Assembly (NCBI RefSeq): GCF_020164535.1
Contig: NZ_JAIQZC010000001.1
Location: forward strand, 1,364,001-1,428,000
Length of the DNA stretch: 64,000 nucleotides
Direction: 5' to 3'
Source of the DNA: Psychroflexus montanilacus
GTDB taxonomy: Bacteria > Bacteroidota > Bacteroidia > Flavobacteriales > Flavobacteriaceae
The position numbers were made by a program, and so were the translations under genes. The number at the start of each line of letters is the position of its first letter. Positions within the stretch are counted from its first letter, which is position 1. Below the pieces are notes generated by a model. It did not search any database and was not told where the DNA came from. It was given only the letters and a program-made list of their open reading frames with translations. Shown in pieces: positions 30,035 through 38,891 of this stretch.

Positions 30035-31030
30035 TTAGGAAATATGAATTTCAAAAGGCATTTCAAAAGTGATAGGTTTGTTTTCGGATCCTTTGTCTTC
30101 CAACCTTTGAATCAGCATATCGGCTGCTTTTTCTCCAATTTTGGAGGCTTTTTGATCAATATAATTGATTCTTGGATAGCTCAGCAAAGCACTTTTTTCA
30201 TCTGAGAAGCCAATGAGCATGATATCATCCATTAACTCTGGTTTTTCTGATTTTACAATGCTTTGAAACATAAGTGAAGAGGTATTATCTGCTGAAATAA
30301 CAGCATCAAACTCATGAAGGGATAAAAAAGCTTTGATTAAATCATGGGGATGCTGAGACCCTGTAAGATCAAGAACTAAATCGGGATCTGGCTCAAACCC
30401 ATGATCAACTAAAGCTTTTTGATACCCGCCTTTACGAAGTAATCCTATAGATAAATCTTCGATGGTGCTAACAAAAGCTATTCTCTTTTTCTTTTTGGAT
30501 ATCAAAATTCGTGTAGCATCGTATGTTGATTTTTGGTCATTGATAACCACTTTATCGCAATCAATTTCTGAGGTGGTTCTGTCAAAAAGAACTAGCCCTT
30601 TTTTATTGAGATTGATCTGGTCCAAATGGACAAAGTCTTGTCTGGAAAGCGTTTCAGTAGAAAGGGAAATGATAAATCCATCCACACGACCTTGCAACAT
30701 CAAGTCTACACTTTTTGCTTCTTTTTTTAATTGTTCGTGACTTACACAAATAATGGTATCGTATCCCTTCTTTGTAGCATATTCCTCTATACCGTGAAGA
30801 ACTTTAGCAAAAAATGGATTGAGAATATCGGGAACAACCACACCAATAGTATTGGTTTTATTGACCTTCAATGCAAGAGCTGTCTTATTGGGTCTGTAGT
30901 TATAAAGTTCTGCAGCTTCTTTAATTCGTTTCTTGGTATCTTCACCAATATCCTTGGCATCGTGAAGTGCCTTGGATACAGTAGACACAGAAACGTTAAG
31001 TTGTTTGGCAAGTTCTTTTAAAGTGACCAT
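30035..31030 (-). CDS. LacI family transcriptional regulator at the PUL edge
   Basis: A 331-residue regulator. The HTH (VTLKELAKQLNVSVSTVSKAL, residues 2-22, then NYRPNKTALALKVNK hinge helix region) precedes a periplasmic-binding-protein-like sugar sensor domain (TIGVVVPDILNPFF through the C-terminus). Its position right after the T9SS binding protein of the laminarin locus suggests it senses a glucan-derived sugar, but mscL follows it instead of sugar genes. Its ATG lies directly after the T tract of a hairpin, leaving almost no leader; see the findings. Confidence 0.93.
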   Translation of the reverse strand: MVTLKELAKQLNVSVSTVSKALHDAKDIGEDTKKRIKEAAELYNYRPNKTALALKVNKTNTIGVVVPDILNPFFAKVLHGIEEYATKKGYDTIICVSHEQLKKEAKSVDLMLQGRVDGFIISLSTETLSRQDFVHLDQINLNKKGLVLFDRTTSEIDCDKVVINDQKSTYDATRILISKKKKRIAFVSTIEDLSIGLLRKGGYQKALVDHGFEPDPDLVLDLTGSQHPHDLIKAFLSLHEFDAVISADNTSSLMFQSIVKSEKPELMDDIMLIGFSDEKSALLSYPRINYIDQKASKIGEKAADMLIQRLEDKGSENKPITFEMPFEIHIS

Positions 31031-31067
31031 AAAAAAAGCGTATGCTTGTTAATATCAAACATACGCT
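31031..31067 (-). terminator. Terminator-like hairpin abutting the lacI-type start codon
   Basis: On the minus strand AGCGTATG / CATACGCT (31067-31060 and 31044-31037) with a 15-nt loop runs straight into a T tract that ends at the ATG of the LacI-type gene. It is suited to end transcription of the T9SS protein gene 20 bp upstream. Confidence 0.75.
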
Positions 31068-31087
31068 ATTTTACTAAGTTTTAAAAT

Positions 31088-32431
31088 TTATTCTTTTATT
31101 AATTTAATAGTTCTGGTTTGATCGGCATCATTTGAAATTTTTGCCAAATAAATACCGCTTGATAATCCATTACTATTAATTTGAGCTTCGGAAGCATTTA
31201 ATTGAACCTCTTTGACTAAACGCCCAGTTACATTAAACACCTGAATAGATTTCATATTTTCAGTGGTTTGGATATTCCAAGAGCCTCTTGTAGGGTTTGG
31301 AAATGCTTTAAATTCTGCTTTGCTGAAAGTATTATTACTCAAAGGTGTATCGCTTGAGAAATAAATATTATCAAAATATACAATTTGAGAATACAAATCT
31401 GAAGACGTTCCTAGTTTATATTGAAAGAAGAATTCTTTATTAAATCCTTTATCTTCAAAAAACGATAATGGAACATCTACGCTCACCCATGTACCTAATT
31501 CTAAAGTACCATCAGCTCCAGCGAGTGTAAGTTCATAATTATATTCAGTAACTGCACCTTCATTATCAATTAGAGTAAAAATAACTTGCTCACCCATTTC
31601 TCCTGGTTCAAGCCTGTCATCCACATAATAATCAAAATGAACTCTATCGTATAGACTGATATCTGTAACCTCATCTGTACCTTGACCCCATCCAGCGATA
31701 GAGAAGTCTATTTTAATGGTTTCATTTCCAGAGATTTCTACAAAAGAAGCTTCACCAAAAGAATAGTCTGAAACCCAAGTATTAGAAAAGTTATTAGTAT
31801 CATTAAAAATACTTAGAACATCAGCATCTGCTTCTGTTGGATCAGTAGCTGGAGTTTCGATATCCTCTAGTCCTTCATCCACAGATGTTTTTACTCCTGT
31901 AATGTTGTCGAAATAAAATGTTCCTTCAATTATAGGGTCTCTCCACCCATCATCTGCTGCATTTCTATTTGGAAAAAATACAACTTTAGTATAAGTTCCA
32001 TCAGCTGTAGCTGTCCCGTCAGATCCTGTATCAAACGTGAAAGTCAAAGTCTCCCAACCATTTCCTGTATGATTCTGGGTATTAGCTGCAGGAGGAGCAC
32101 CTTCAGTACTCTCTAATTTTACCATAGGTGAAAAAGCAACTTCAGACCAAACATCAACAGATATAGTGATATCTGAAGTTAGATCTAATGAACTGTCACT
32201 TGCCAACAGCACTTCAGCGCCTTGAAATACTTGTCCAGTTGTCGATGTTATAAGTTCAAATATATTTCCATTTCCAGCTGCTGTAGGGTCCGATATAATA
32301 GTGGCAGAACCCAAACCTTCGAAACCAGCGACTGATGGTGAAGATTCAAAATCTTCCACTACCTCTTGTTGAGAAAAGCCAATAAAGCTAATCATCAAAA
32401 TCATTAAAAAACTTGTAATTCTTTTCATCAT
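31088..32431 (-). CDS. T9SS-sorted surface/secreted glucan-binding-like protein
   Basis: A 447-residue protein with a signal peptide (MILMISFIGFSQQ). Residues 22-185 form a beta-sandwich carbohydrate-binding-like domain (VVEDFESSP to GTFYFDNITG). Residues about 198-355 are a second module (DADVLSIFNDTN to YFDNIYF) that recurs in two other proteins of this locus. The C-terminal 75 residues are a type A T9SS sorting domain (KAFPNPTRGSWNI, GRLVKEVQL, LSSGIYLAKI). No catalytic motif is visible, so it likely binds the polysaccharide outside the cell. It has its own promoter-like elements (32510-32525, 32605-32622). Confidence 0.85.
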   Translation of the reverse strand: MMKRITSFLMILMISFIGFSQQEVVEDFESSPSVAGFEGLGSATIISDPTAAGNGNIFELITSTTGQVFQGAEVLLASDSSLDLTSDITISVDVWSEVAFSPMVKLESTEGAPPAANTQNHTGNGWETLTFTFDTGSDGTATADGTYTKVVFFPNRNAADDGWRDPIIEGTFYFDNITGVKTSVDEGLEDIETPATDPTEADADVLSIFNDTNNFSNTWVSDYSFGEASFVEISGNETIKIDFSIAGWGQGTDEVTDISLYDRVHFDYYVDDRLEPGEMGEQVIFTLIDNEGAVTEYNYELTLAGADGTLELGTWVSVDVPLSFFEDKGFNKEFFFQYKLGTSSDLYSQIVYFDNIYFSSDTPLSNNTFSKAEFKAFPNPTRGSWNIQTTENMKSIQVFNVTGRLVKEVQLNASEAQINSNGLSSGIYLAKISNDADQTRTIKLIKE

Positions 32432-32509
32432 TATTAAATTTAAGGTTTATAATTAATTGTTATTCTTAAAAATAGGTATTTATTTTTACAAAATTCTCAA
32501 TTTGAACAC

Positions 32510-32525
32510 TACAAAAAATCTACAG
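32510..32525 (-). promoter_or_regulatory. Conserved PUL promoter element, copy 1
   Basis: Plus strand TACAAAAAATCTACAG; on the minus strand this reads TGTAGATTTTTTGTA. TAGATTTT differs from the Bacteroidota -7 consensus TAnnTTTG at one base. Close copies occur at 48016-48031 and 58467-58482, each upstream of a PUL gene. It is 78 bp from the start of the T9SS protein gene. Confidence 0.5.
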
Positions 32526-32604
32526 ATTAATTTTAAAATCTTTTTGTGGAAAATTTTTCAGAAACCTTGCAAACCTTTGTCTTTAGGAGGTTTATGTTAT
32601 TTTC

Positions 32605-32622
32605 TGTATAGTTATTGTAGAG
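32605..32622 (-). promoter_or_regulatory. Candidate PUL operator (11-bp direct repeat), copy 1
   Basis: TGTATAG, four bases, TGTAGAG on the plus strand, 173 bp before the start of the T9SS protein gene. It is the most divergent of four copies. Confidence 0.5.
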
Positions 32623-32650
32623 GTTTTTAGTCTATAATCTAAGCCAGTTT

Positions 32651-33568
32651 TTAATACTTTAGCTTTTCATCTTTATCCCATATCCCCCAATAAGCTCCAA
32701 CAATCCCTTCATCTCCAACCTTCCAAGACTCATCAAAGGAGGAGAAATAGAAGTTTTCAATGCCTGCTTTCTTACACCATAATTGGGTATTAATGAAATA
32801 CTTCAAAGCGTTTTCGTAGGAGGGCTCTGCTCCTCCCAAGTTTTCTCCTTTACTCGGCCAGCCTGTTTCGGTAATAATCACTTTTTTACCTCTTCCTGCA
32901 TTAAGCGCCTGTCCATACATTTGCTGCATATGCGTTAATGCATATTCTTGGTGACATTTTTCCCAAAATGGATAACAGTTGGATAAAATTACATCACACA
33001 TGTCTGTTAAGTCCGGGTGCACTGTAAATTCGTAGTAGGCATCTACATAACCAACTGGTATATGAGAGGGAATAGTATCTTTTACTTCTTTAATATGTTC
33101 TTTTAATTCTTCTAAAGGAATATCGTTTCTGTACAAAACTTCATTGCCAACGGCAGCAATGTCAACAAGTCCATCATTAGCCATTTTTATAAGGGCATCC
33201 AATTCTTCTCTGTTCTTTTCTTTATCGTCACTAATCCAAGCTCCGACTAATGTTTTAATTCCTAATTCTTTGGCTACTTTGGGCACAAATTCATTACCCT
33301 CAATACAAGAAAACGAACGCACCCATTTAATATGTGGTTTAAGGATTTTCATTCGCCTTCGTACTTGTTCTTCGGTAATGTTGTCGCCAGGTTCTTGTCC
33401 ATCTTCGTACATACTGAAGCAAATACCATGAAACCCGTCTTTCATGATAGAATTAAATAGATCATGAAGTTCTTCTAATGGAACATCCGGAACAAAATCC
33501 AGGTTTTGTATAGAAGCTAAAAATCGTTCTTGTTGTGCTGTTACTTGTTGTTCTTTTCTATAAGACAT
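32651..33568 (-). CDS. GH17 beta-1,3-glucanase-like enzyme, cytoplasmic
   Basis: A 305-residue protein without signal peptide (starts MSYRKEQQVTAQQERF). It is a complete small GH17 barrel: GNEVLYRND carries the acid/base Glu143, ITETGWPSKG the nucleophile Glu234, and FYFSSFDESWK lies near the end. GH17 enzymes act on beta-1,3-glucans by retaining hydrolysis or transfer. It is closely similar to the C-terminal half of the next gene, and the spacing between the two Glu residues (91) is identical, so the pair arose by duplication. It lies 3 bp after that gene and is the last gene of the unit. Confidence 0.9.
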   Translation of the reverse strand: MSYRKEQQVTAQQERFLASIQNLDFVPDVPLEELHDLFNSIMKDGFHGICFSMYEDGQEPGDNITEEQVRRRMKILKPHIKWVRSFSCIEGNEFVPKVAKELGIKTLVGAWISDDKEKNREELDALIKMANDGLVDIAAVGNEVLYRNDIPLEELKEHIKEVKDTIPSHIPVGYVDAYYEFTVHPDLTDMCDVILSNCYPFWEKCHQEYALTHMQQMYGQALNAGRGKKVIITETGWPSKGENLGGAEPSYENALKYFINTQLWCKKAGIENFYFSSFDESWKVGDEGIVGAYWGIWDKDEKLKY

Positions 33569-33571
33569 AGT

Positions 33572-36070
33572 TTAATTGTATTTTAATTTTTCGTTTTTAT
33601 CCCATAGTCCCCAGCGTTGTCCAACGTCGCCTTCGTGATGAATCTTCCAGGACTCATCAAACGAAGAGAAATAGAATACATCAATGTGTTTTTGGTTGGC
33701 CCAATGATTCACGTTGATAAAGTATTTCATTGCATTTGCTTTTGAGGGCTTGGCATCTTCTGTAGATTCACCATCGCTTGGCCAGCCTGTTTCAGAAATA
33801 ACAACAGACTTACCGTTAGCTTGTTTTTTTACCAAATCGTACATGTATCTTAAATAAGCGGTAGCAACTTCAATATCTGCGCCTTCCCAAAATGGATAAC
33901 AATTAATTAAAATGATATCGCAGGCTTTTATCAATAATGGATATTGGTCAAATATATAATAGGAATCTACATACGTCACTGGTATACCATCGGGTAGTAA
34001 ATCTTTTACCTTTTGGATGAATTCTAAAATTTCAGTTTCGCTCAGTTCGTTTCTTAATAAAACTTCATTGCCTACCACTGCAATATCAACCATTCCTTCC
34101 TCTGCAAGCTTAACTAAATTATGGATTTCAGCTTCGTTTTTGGTTTTGTCGTTGCTAATCCAGGCGCCCACAACGGTTTTCAAATTGTTTTCTTTAGCAA
34201 TTTTGGGAATGTATTCGTTGCCATGAGTACATGAGAACGACCTCACCCATTGAGTATAGGGCTGTATGATACGCATCCGCCTTCTGATTTGTTCTTCAGA
34301 AAGTATATCGTCCAAATCTTGACCTTCTTCATATGGACTAAAACAAATACCATGTAAACCATTCTTCAATGTTGAATTAAATAGGCTTTTGATATCTCGA
34401 CTAGACTTGCTCGAGAAATCTAAATCAAACCTAGAATCTGATTGAAGATTTAATTTTTCAAAAGAATAGTTAGGATGCCCCAAATATCCACTCGTAGGTA
34501 AAACTTTTGGTTTCACACGCCTTTGCTCGAGTTCTTTTCCAATTTCTCTTACACGTTTCTCATCTAATCTATAGCTCCACATTACGAAAAACGCTAGAGC
34601 AGCAGTACCAGCAGGCACAATAATATCGGCAATCCTTAGATTGTACATAGTTTCGATAGTTTGTATATCAGCATCAGGGTTAAAACCAACGATGCTCAGT
34701 ATAACTCCACTCAACACAAGCGCAATAGATTGGCCCAGCTTCACCATCAACCAGTAAATCGCTCCAAAAGTACCTTCCTTTCGAGGTAAGCCATTTTCCA
34801 ATTCGTCTAAGTCACAAACATCTGCTGTCATGGACATCATCAAGGTAAATAATCCACCCATACCAAAAGCAAAAAGTGGAATGGGTAAGAAGATAAGCCA
34901 TGGCACTCCGTCCTCAACATTGATGGTAAACCAACTCGCCCCTATACTATTTAAATAAGGATTAAGATAGTTGAAAACGACACCTAGACCTTCAGTAAGG
35001 TTTTGTCCTAAAGCTGTTTCATTGAATTGTGCATTCAATTCTACATCAAACCCCCACCATTTTAGAACATAACCAACAATGGATAAAAAAGTAGATAGCA
35101 AGAAGGCATTTCGTTTACCTATTCTAGTGGCTATTTTAGAAATGATAGGAATGACGATAAAGGCAGTAATGATAGCATTAATAGTATTGAACCAAGCCGG
35201 CCAGGTTCCTGCCATTTCGTAACTGCCATTGTACATATAAAACACAATGATAAATACCCCAAAAGCAGCCACAAGCTGAAAGCCATTAAAGACCAAAAAC
35301 GTAGCTCCACAAAGCTTCATAAAGGGTTTGTTTTTAGAAACTTGTACAATCCCTTCTTTAAGCTTTTTTAAATTTTTAGCTAAAGTTTTAAAACTTATCC
35401 TTTCCCTATCTTCCATATTTCCAGCATCCATCCCTTTACAGAATAAGGCTGGTAACACGCCGAAAACAATGGTCATCGCACCTACAATAAACGCCATGGT
35501 TCTTACTCCTTCAGGCTTCGTACTAAAGGTTTCGGAATCTGGAATAATCACATAAAGCCAAGGAACAATCATCCATGCTATTTGTCCCATGGTATTGGAA
35601 AAAGCCATCAGCCTCGTACGCTCATGATAATCGGGAGTCATTTCATATCCCAAACCCACAAGTGGGGTCGCAAACATAGTATTGCCAATTAAAAACAAAA
35701 GCTGAAGAATCATCACATGCCAAATGATATACGTCTGCGATGCATTATCATCCAGTTGCCACATCAAAAAGAATAGGATACCACTTAAAATAGAGCCGAA
35801 AAATATATAAGGTCGTCTCCGTCCCCATTTGGATTTTGTATTATCGGTGATAAAACCCATAATAGGGTCTGTAAAGGCATCGAAGATTCTAGGTAACCCG
35901 CCTAGTAAACCGGCCCATAAAGGATCTACACCCCATGCCGTGAGTAAAAAAAACTGAATAAAAACGCCTAAAGTACCTGGCAGCACATTCAAAATAAAAT
36001 GCCCAGCACCAAAGGCAGCCTTTTGACCTACTGGTACTTTAAAATCTTTTGGAGTTTTTACTTCAGACAT
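33572..36070 (-). CDS. MFS (GPH-type) sugar transporter fused to a C-terminal GH17 domain
   Basis: An 832-residue fusion. Residues about 10-510 are a 12-helix glycoside-pentoside-hexuronide:cation symporter-like transporter, with the signature DPIMGFITDNTKSKWGRRRP after TM2. After a charged linker (RLDEKRVREIGKELEQRR), residues about 545-832 form a GH17 barrel with acid/base Glu669 (GNEVLLRN) and nucleophile Glu760 (ISETGWPSDG). With 12 helices both ends face the cytoplasm, so the hydrolase should meet substrate as it enters. The reading frame is continuous with no sign of a joining error. It starts 11 bp after GH30 and ends 3 bp before the stand-alone GH17. Confidence 0.92.
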   Translation of the reverse strand: MSEVKTPKDFKVPVGQKAAFGAGHFILNVLPGTLGVFIQFFLLTAWGVDPLWAGLLGGLPRIFDAFTDPIMGFITDNTKSKWGRRRPYIFFGSILSGILFFLMWQLDDNASQTYIIWHVMILQLLFLIGNTMFATPLVGLGYEMTPDYHERTRLMAFSNTMGQIAWMIVPWLYVIIPDSETFSTKPEGVRTMAFIVGAMTIVFGVLPALFCKGMDAGNMEDRERISFKTLAKNLKKLKEGIVQVSKNKPFMKLCGATFLVFNGFQLVAAFGVFIIVFYMYNGSYEMAGTWPAWFNTINAIITAFIVIPIISKIATRIGKRNAFLLSTFLSIVGYVLKWWGFDVELNAQFNETALGQNLTEGLGVVFNYLNPYLNSIGASWFTINVEDGVPWLIFLPIPLFAFGMGGLFTLMMSMTADVCDLDELENGLPRKEGTFGAIYWLMVKLGQSIALVLSGVILSIVGFNPDADIQTIETMYNLRIADIIVPAGTAALAFFVMWSYRLDEKRVREIGKELEQRRVKPKVLPTSGYLGHPNYSFEKLNLQSDSRFDLDFSSKSSRDIKSLFNSTLKNGLHGICFSPYEEGQDLDDILSEEQIRRRMRIIQPYTQWVRSFSCTHGNEYIPKIAKENNLKTVVGAWISNDKTKNEAEIHNLVKLAEEGMVDIAVVGNEVLLRNELSETEILEFIQKVKDLLPDGIPVTYVDSYYIFDQYPLLIKACDIILINCYPFWEGADIEVATAYLRYMYDLVKKQANGKSVVISETGWPSDGESTEDAKPSKANAMKYFINVNHWANQKHIDVFYFSSFDESWKIHHEGDVGQRWGLWDKNEKLKYN

Positions 36071-36081
36071 AAAACAGAGGT

Positions 36082-37578
36082 TTAGTTAAGTGTAATCGTT
36101 TGGATCGCTTGCGGACTTATAGAAATCGTTTTAGAAACCTCATCCAAATTCAGGGCGAATACTTTTTCTTCTTCTGATGGATTAAAGACAATTACGACAT
36201 GACTTCCATCTGGATTGGTAGCCGCACTTACTTGTAAGTCTTCATCGGTCGATTCAAAATCGATGCGCTTGGCACCTGGCCGTATAAATTTACTGAAATG
36301 TGCCATGGTATAATACAGCGGTGTAAAGTACACCTCATCTTGTTCCGGATCCACAATAACGGGCGCTACACACCAGTTTTCAAACCAGTTGGGACCACCC
36401 TGACGATCTAGAACCATATTCCAGTCTACCCAACCATCTACCCAGTTGTTCATGCAGCCTATAATATCTCTTGCATAACGATAGACAGGACGGTATTTTG
36501 GGTGTAAATGCTTTTGGTCTTCGGGCGCCCAATCCCAACCCCAGTCGGTCGCTTCTTTTTGCCAGTACCAATCGTCGTCCTGCCATTTTGGAACTTCTGC
36601 ATCTACACAAGCTTCGGTTTGAATCAGGTATTGATCTGGAGCTTTTTCGTGAGCATACTGAAGGTCATCTTCAAAAATCTTGAACGTGCTTTCATACCAA
36701 TGAATAGCAGTACCATCATAATATTTAGCATTTTCTTTATTTTTATACATCACATCCACCCATTCTTTGATACCTGCCCTGTTTTGGTCGTAACCTAAAA
36801 TTTTTAAATCCGCTTTGCCGTCTTTTTCCAGTTGTGGACCAAGATGATCTCTTACAAATTCAGTCATTTGCTCTGGGGTGTAGTGCATACTTTCCCAATT
36901 ATCACCGTTCCCGTGAGGTTCATTTTCAACCGTAAAACCCCAAATATCTATGCCTTCAGCTTTATATGCATCTGCGTATTTAGAAAAGAACAATGCCCAG
37001 GTGTCATAGTATTCTGGTTTCAACTCACCACCTACCCAATCGTTGTTGGTTTTCATCCATGGCGGAGCCGTCCAAGGCGATGAAATAATATTAAAGCCTT
37101 CAGACGAAGCTGCCATGGCGTCTTTAATCATCGGAATGATATCATCTTTATCTTCTTCAATACTGAAATTTTTCAAAAGCGTATCCCCTTCCACTGGCGC
37201 GTAGGAGTACTGCCCCAGCGAAAAGTCACTAGAATTCATGTGCGTTCTCGTTAAAGAATATCGAGCACCACTATCTGCAAAATACGCATCAATAATTTTC
37301 TGACGATTCTCCGCTCCTAACTGATTCAAAAGGTAAGCAGAAGACTCTGTAAAAGATCCGCCAAAACCCGTAAACGTCTGAAAGGTTTTCTTAGGGTTTA
37401 ATGTGATTTTAGACGTTGGTTTTGCTGAACTAAAACTATCCAATGTAGTAAGTTGATTGCCACTTCTAGAGGTTTCAACCACTTCAACTTCAGTTTCCTT
37501 TTCAGTTTGCTTTTCAGCACAGGAACTAAAAATCATAAGGACAATTAGGTTTGCGATTAAAATTTTTAAAGACTTCAT
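36082..37578 (-). CDS. GH30 glucosidase/glucanase lipoprotein
   Basis: A 498-residue lipoprotein (signal ends FSSC, Cys20). The family GH30 pattern is clear: FTGFGGSFTESSAYLLNQL, RTHMNSSDFSLGQYSY, VENEPHG with acid/base Glu220, and QTEACVD with nucleophile Glu322. A C-terminal beta-domain ends the protein. In laminarin loci GH30 enzymes remove beta-1,6-linked glucose branches from the beta-1,3 backbone; that role is inferred from context. It lies between a GH17 lipoprotein (23 bp) and the MFS-GH17 fusion (11 bp). Confidence 0.93.
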   Translation of the reverse strand: MKSLKILIANLIVLMIFSSCAEKQTEKETEVEVVETSRSGNQLTTLDSFSSAKPTSKITLNPKKTFQTFTGFGGSFTESSAYLLNQLGAENRQKIIDAYFADSGARYSLTRTHMNSSDFSLGQYSYAPVEGDTLLKNFSIEEDKDDIIPMIKDAMAASSEGFNIISSPWTAPPWMKTNNDWVGGELKPEYYDTWALFFSKYADAYKAEGIDIWGFTVENEPHGNGDNWESMHYTPEQMTEFVRDHLGPQLEKDGKADLKILGYDQNRAGIKEWVDVMYKNKENAKYYDGTAIHWYESTFKIFEDDLQYAHEKAPDQYLIQTEACVDAEVPKWQDDDWYWQKEATDWGWDWAPEDQKHLHPKYRPVYRYARDIIGCMNNWVDGWVDWNMVLDRQGGPNWFENWCVAPVIVDPEQDEVYFTPLYYTMAHFSKFIRPGAKRIDFESTDEDLQVSAATNPDGSHVVIVFNPSEEEKVFALNLDEVSKTISISPQAIQTITLN

Positions 37579-37601
37579 AAAATTTAGTTTTCATAATTAG
37601 C

Positions 37602-38885
37602 TTAATGATTGAGCATAATTTCTTTTTTTACCGGAGGCATGTCTACATCCAGCAGGAGGTCTTCCAACTTACCTTCGTAGGTCTTGGTGATTTTATTTTT
37701 GCCACGCTTTAAGCCTTTAAAGGTGCCTTTATCAACATCTTCCCAAAGCACGTATTTGGCTTTGCCCTCTACAGTAAATAAGCCAAAGAAGTTTTCGGAA
37801 CCATTAGGGTATTGTGCATCCTTCCAGGGTTCATCAAAAGCTTCAAAATAGAAACATTTGACTTTATTTTCGGTGGCCCATGCTCTCATTTTGTGGTAAT
37901 AAAGGGCTTGTTTGTATTCATCTGTAGCCCTTGAACCTTCGGGACCGTAGTGTCTGTCAGAAAAACTAGCCCAGCCCGTCTCGCCTATATGAATTGGCTT
38001 GTCGACTCCTAAAGTTTTCATATAACTTGCCACACTATCGTATTGAGAAATTGCATAACTCAAAGCACGGTTCATGGCTTTGTCTATTTTTTTGGTGTTA
38101 CTAAGGTTCTTTTCCTTATGTAGAACTCCCCAAAAAATTGGGTTATAATGCGTATCATGCATAGGATAGGTGTGTATGGAGAGGTAGTCTACACTTTTAA
38201 CCAGCTCCTCAAGTTCTGGCGTATGATATTGGCTTTCTCCACCCCCCCAGGAAGCGAAGTTATCGGAGCTGGTAATCCAAAGGTCTTTATCTAATTTCCC
38301 ATCTTTCTTCAAATCCTGGAGATGGTTGACCCACTTTAAAATAATATGAGGCTGAACGAAATAGGCGGTTGCCCACTTTACCATGGCTTCATTACCCACT
38401 GCAATAATTTTGACAATATCCGGATATTCATTGGCAAGTTCTACCGCCCGTTTTATTTCGGAGGCATTATACTCACTTTCTTCATTGTGATTTAAAGGTA
38501 GCTCGGTCCAGGCATTTTTACAATCTATCCATGCCCCGAGCATCACATACATTTCAAATTCTGCATCTTCTTCTTTAAGTTGTTTTATGGCTTCTAAAAC
38601 GTTTGCAGCATGAGGCAAGCGAACATTATATGTCCTCAAAACTTTGATATCCATAGCCTGCAGAATTTTTAAGTCTTGCTTGAGCTGACTTACTTTAGGT
38701 TGTACATTTCTTGTATTTTCTCTATAACCGCCGTAAGAAATAGCCAGGTAGTCAGGATTACTCAGTAGTTCTTTTGCCGTTAAATTATGTGTATTTTGCA
38801 TAGACGTTTCCTCTTTTTGAGATGGCTGGCAAGAAGCCAATAAAACAAGGCTTGTAACTAAAAGACTCTGAATTATTGACTTCAT
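37602..38885 (-). CDS. GH17-like lipoprotein
   Basis: A 427-residue lipoprotein (LLASC, Cys19). The barrel carries IAVGNEAMVKW (acid/base Glu166) and HIGETGWASF (nucleophile Glu302). It is more distant from the other two GH17 sequences in this locus and has a longer insert around residues 200-290 (HTYPMHDTHYNPIFWGVL). The last 40 residues form a small basic tail after the barrel. It probably cleaves laminarin or its products in the periplasm or at the surface. It follows the phosphorylase gene by 6 bp. Confidence 0.88.
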   Translation of the reverse strand: MKSIIQSLLVTSLVLLASCQPSQKEETSMQNTHNLTAKELLSNPDYLAISYGGYRENTRNVQPKVSQLKQDLKILQAMDIKVLRTYNVRLPHAANVLEAIKQLKEEDAEFEMYVMLGAWIDCKNAWTELPLNHNEESEYNASEIKRAVELANEYPDIVKIIAVGNEAMVKWATAYFVQPHIILKWVNHLQDLKKDGKLDKDLWITSSDNFASWGGGESQYHTPELEELVKSVDYLSIHTYPMHDTHYNPIFWGVLHKEKNLSNTKKIDKAMNRALSYAISQYDSVASYMKTLGVDKPIHIGETGWASFSDRHYGPEGSRATDEYKQALYYHKMRAWATENKVKCFYFEAFDEPWKDAQYPNGSENFFGLFTVEGKAKYVLWEDVDKGTFKGLKRGKNKITKTYEGKLEDLLLDVDMPPVKKEIMLNH

Positions 38886-38891
38886 ATCATT

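Noticed and set aside
33572-36070. The MFS-GH17 fusion as a sequencing or assembly artefact joining two genes
   Set aside because: The linker is continuous, charged and in frame, both domains are complete, and the adjacent stand-alone GH17 has its own start and no transporter remnant.
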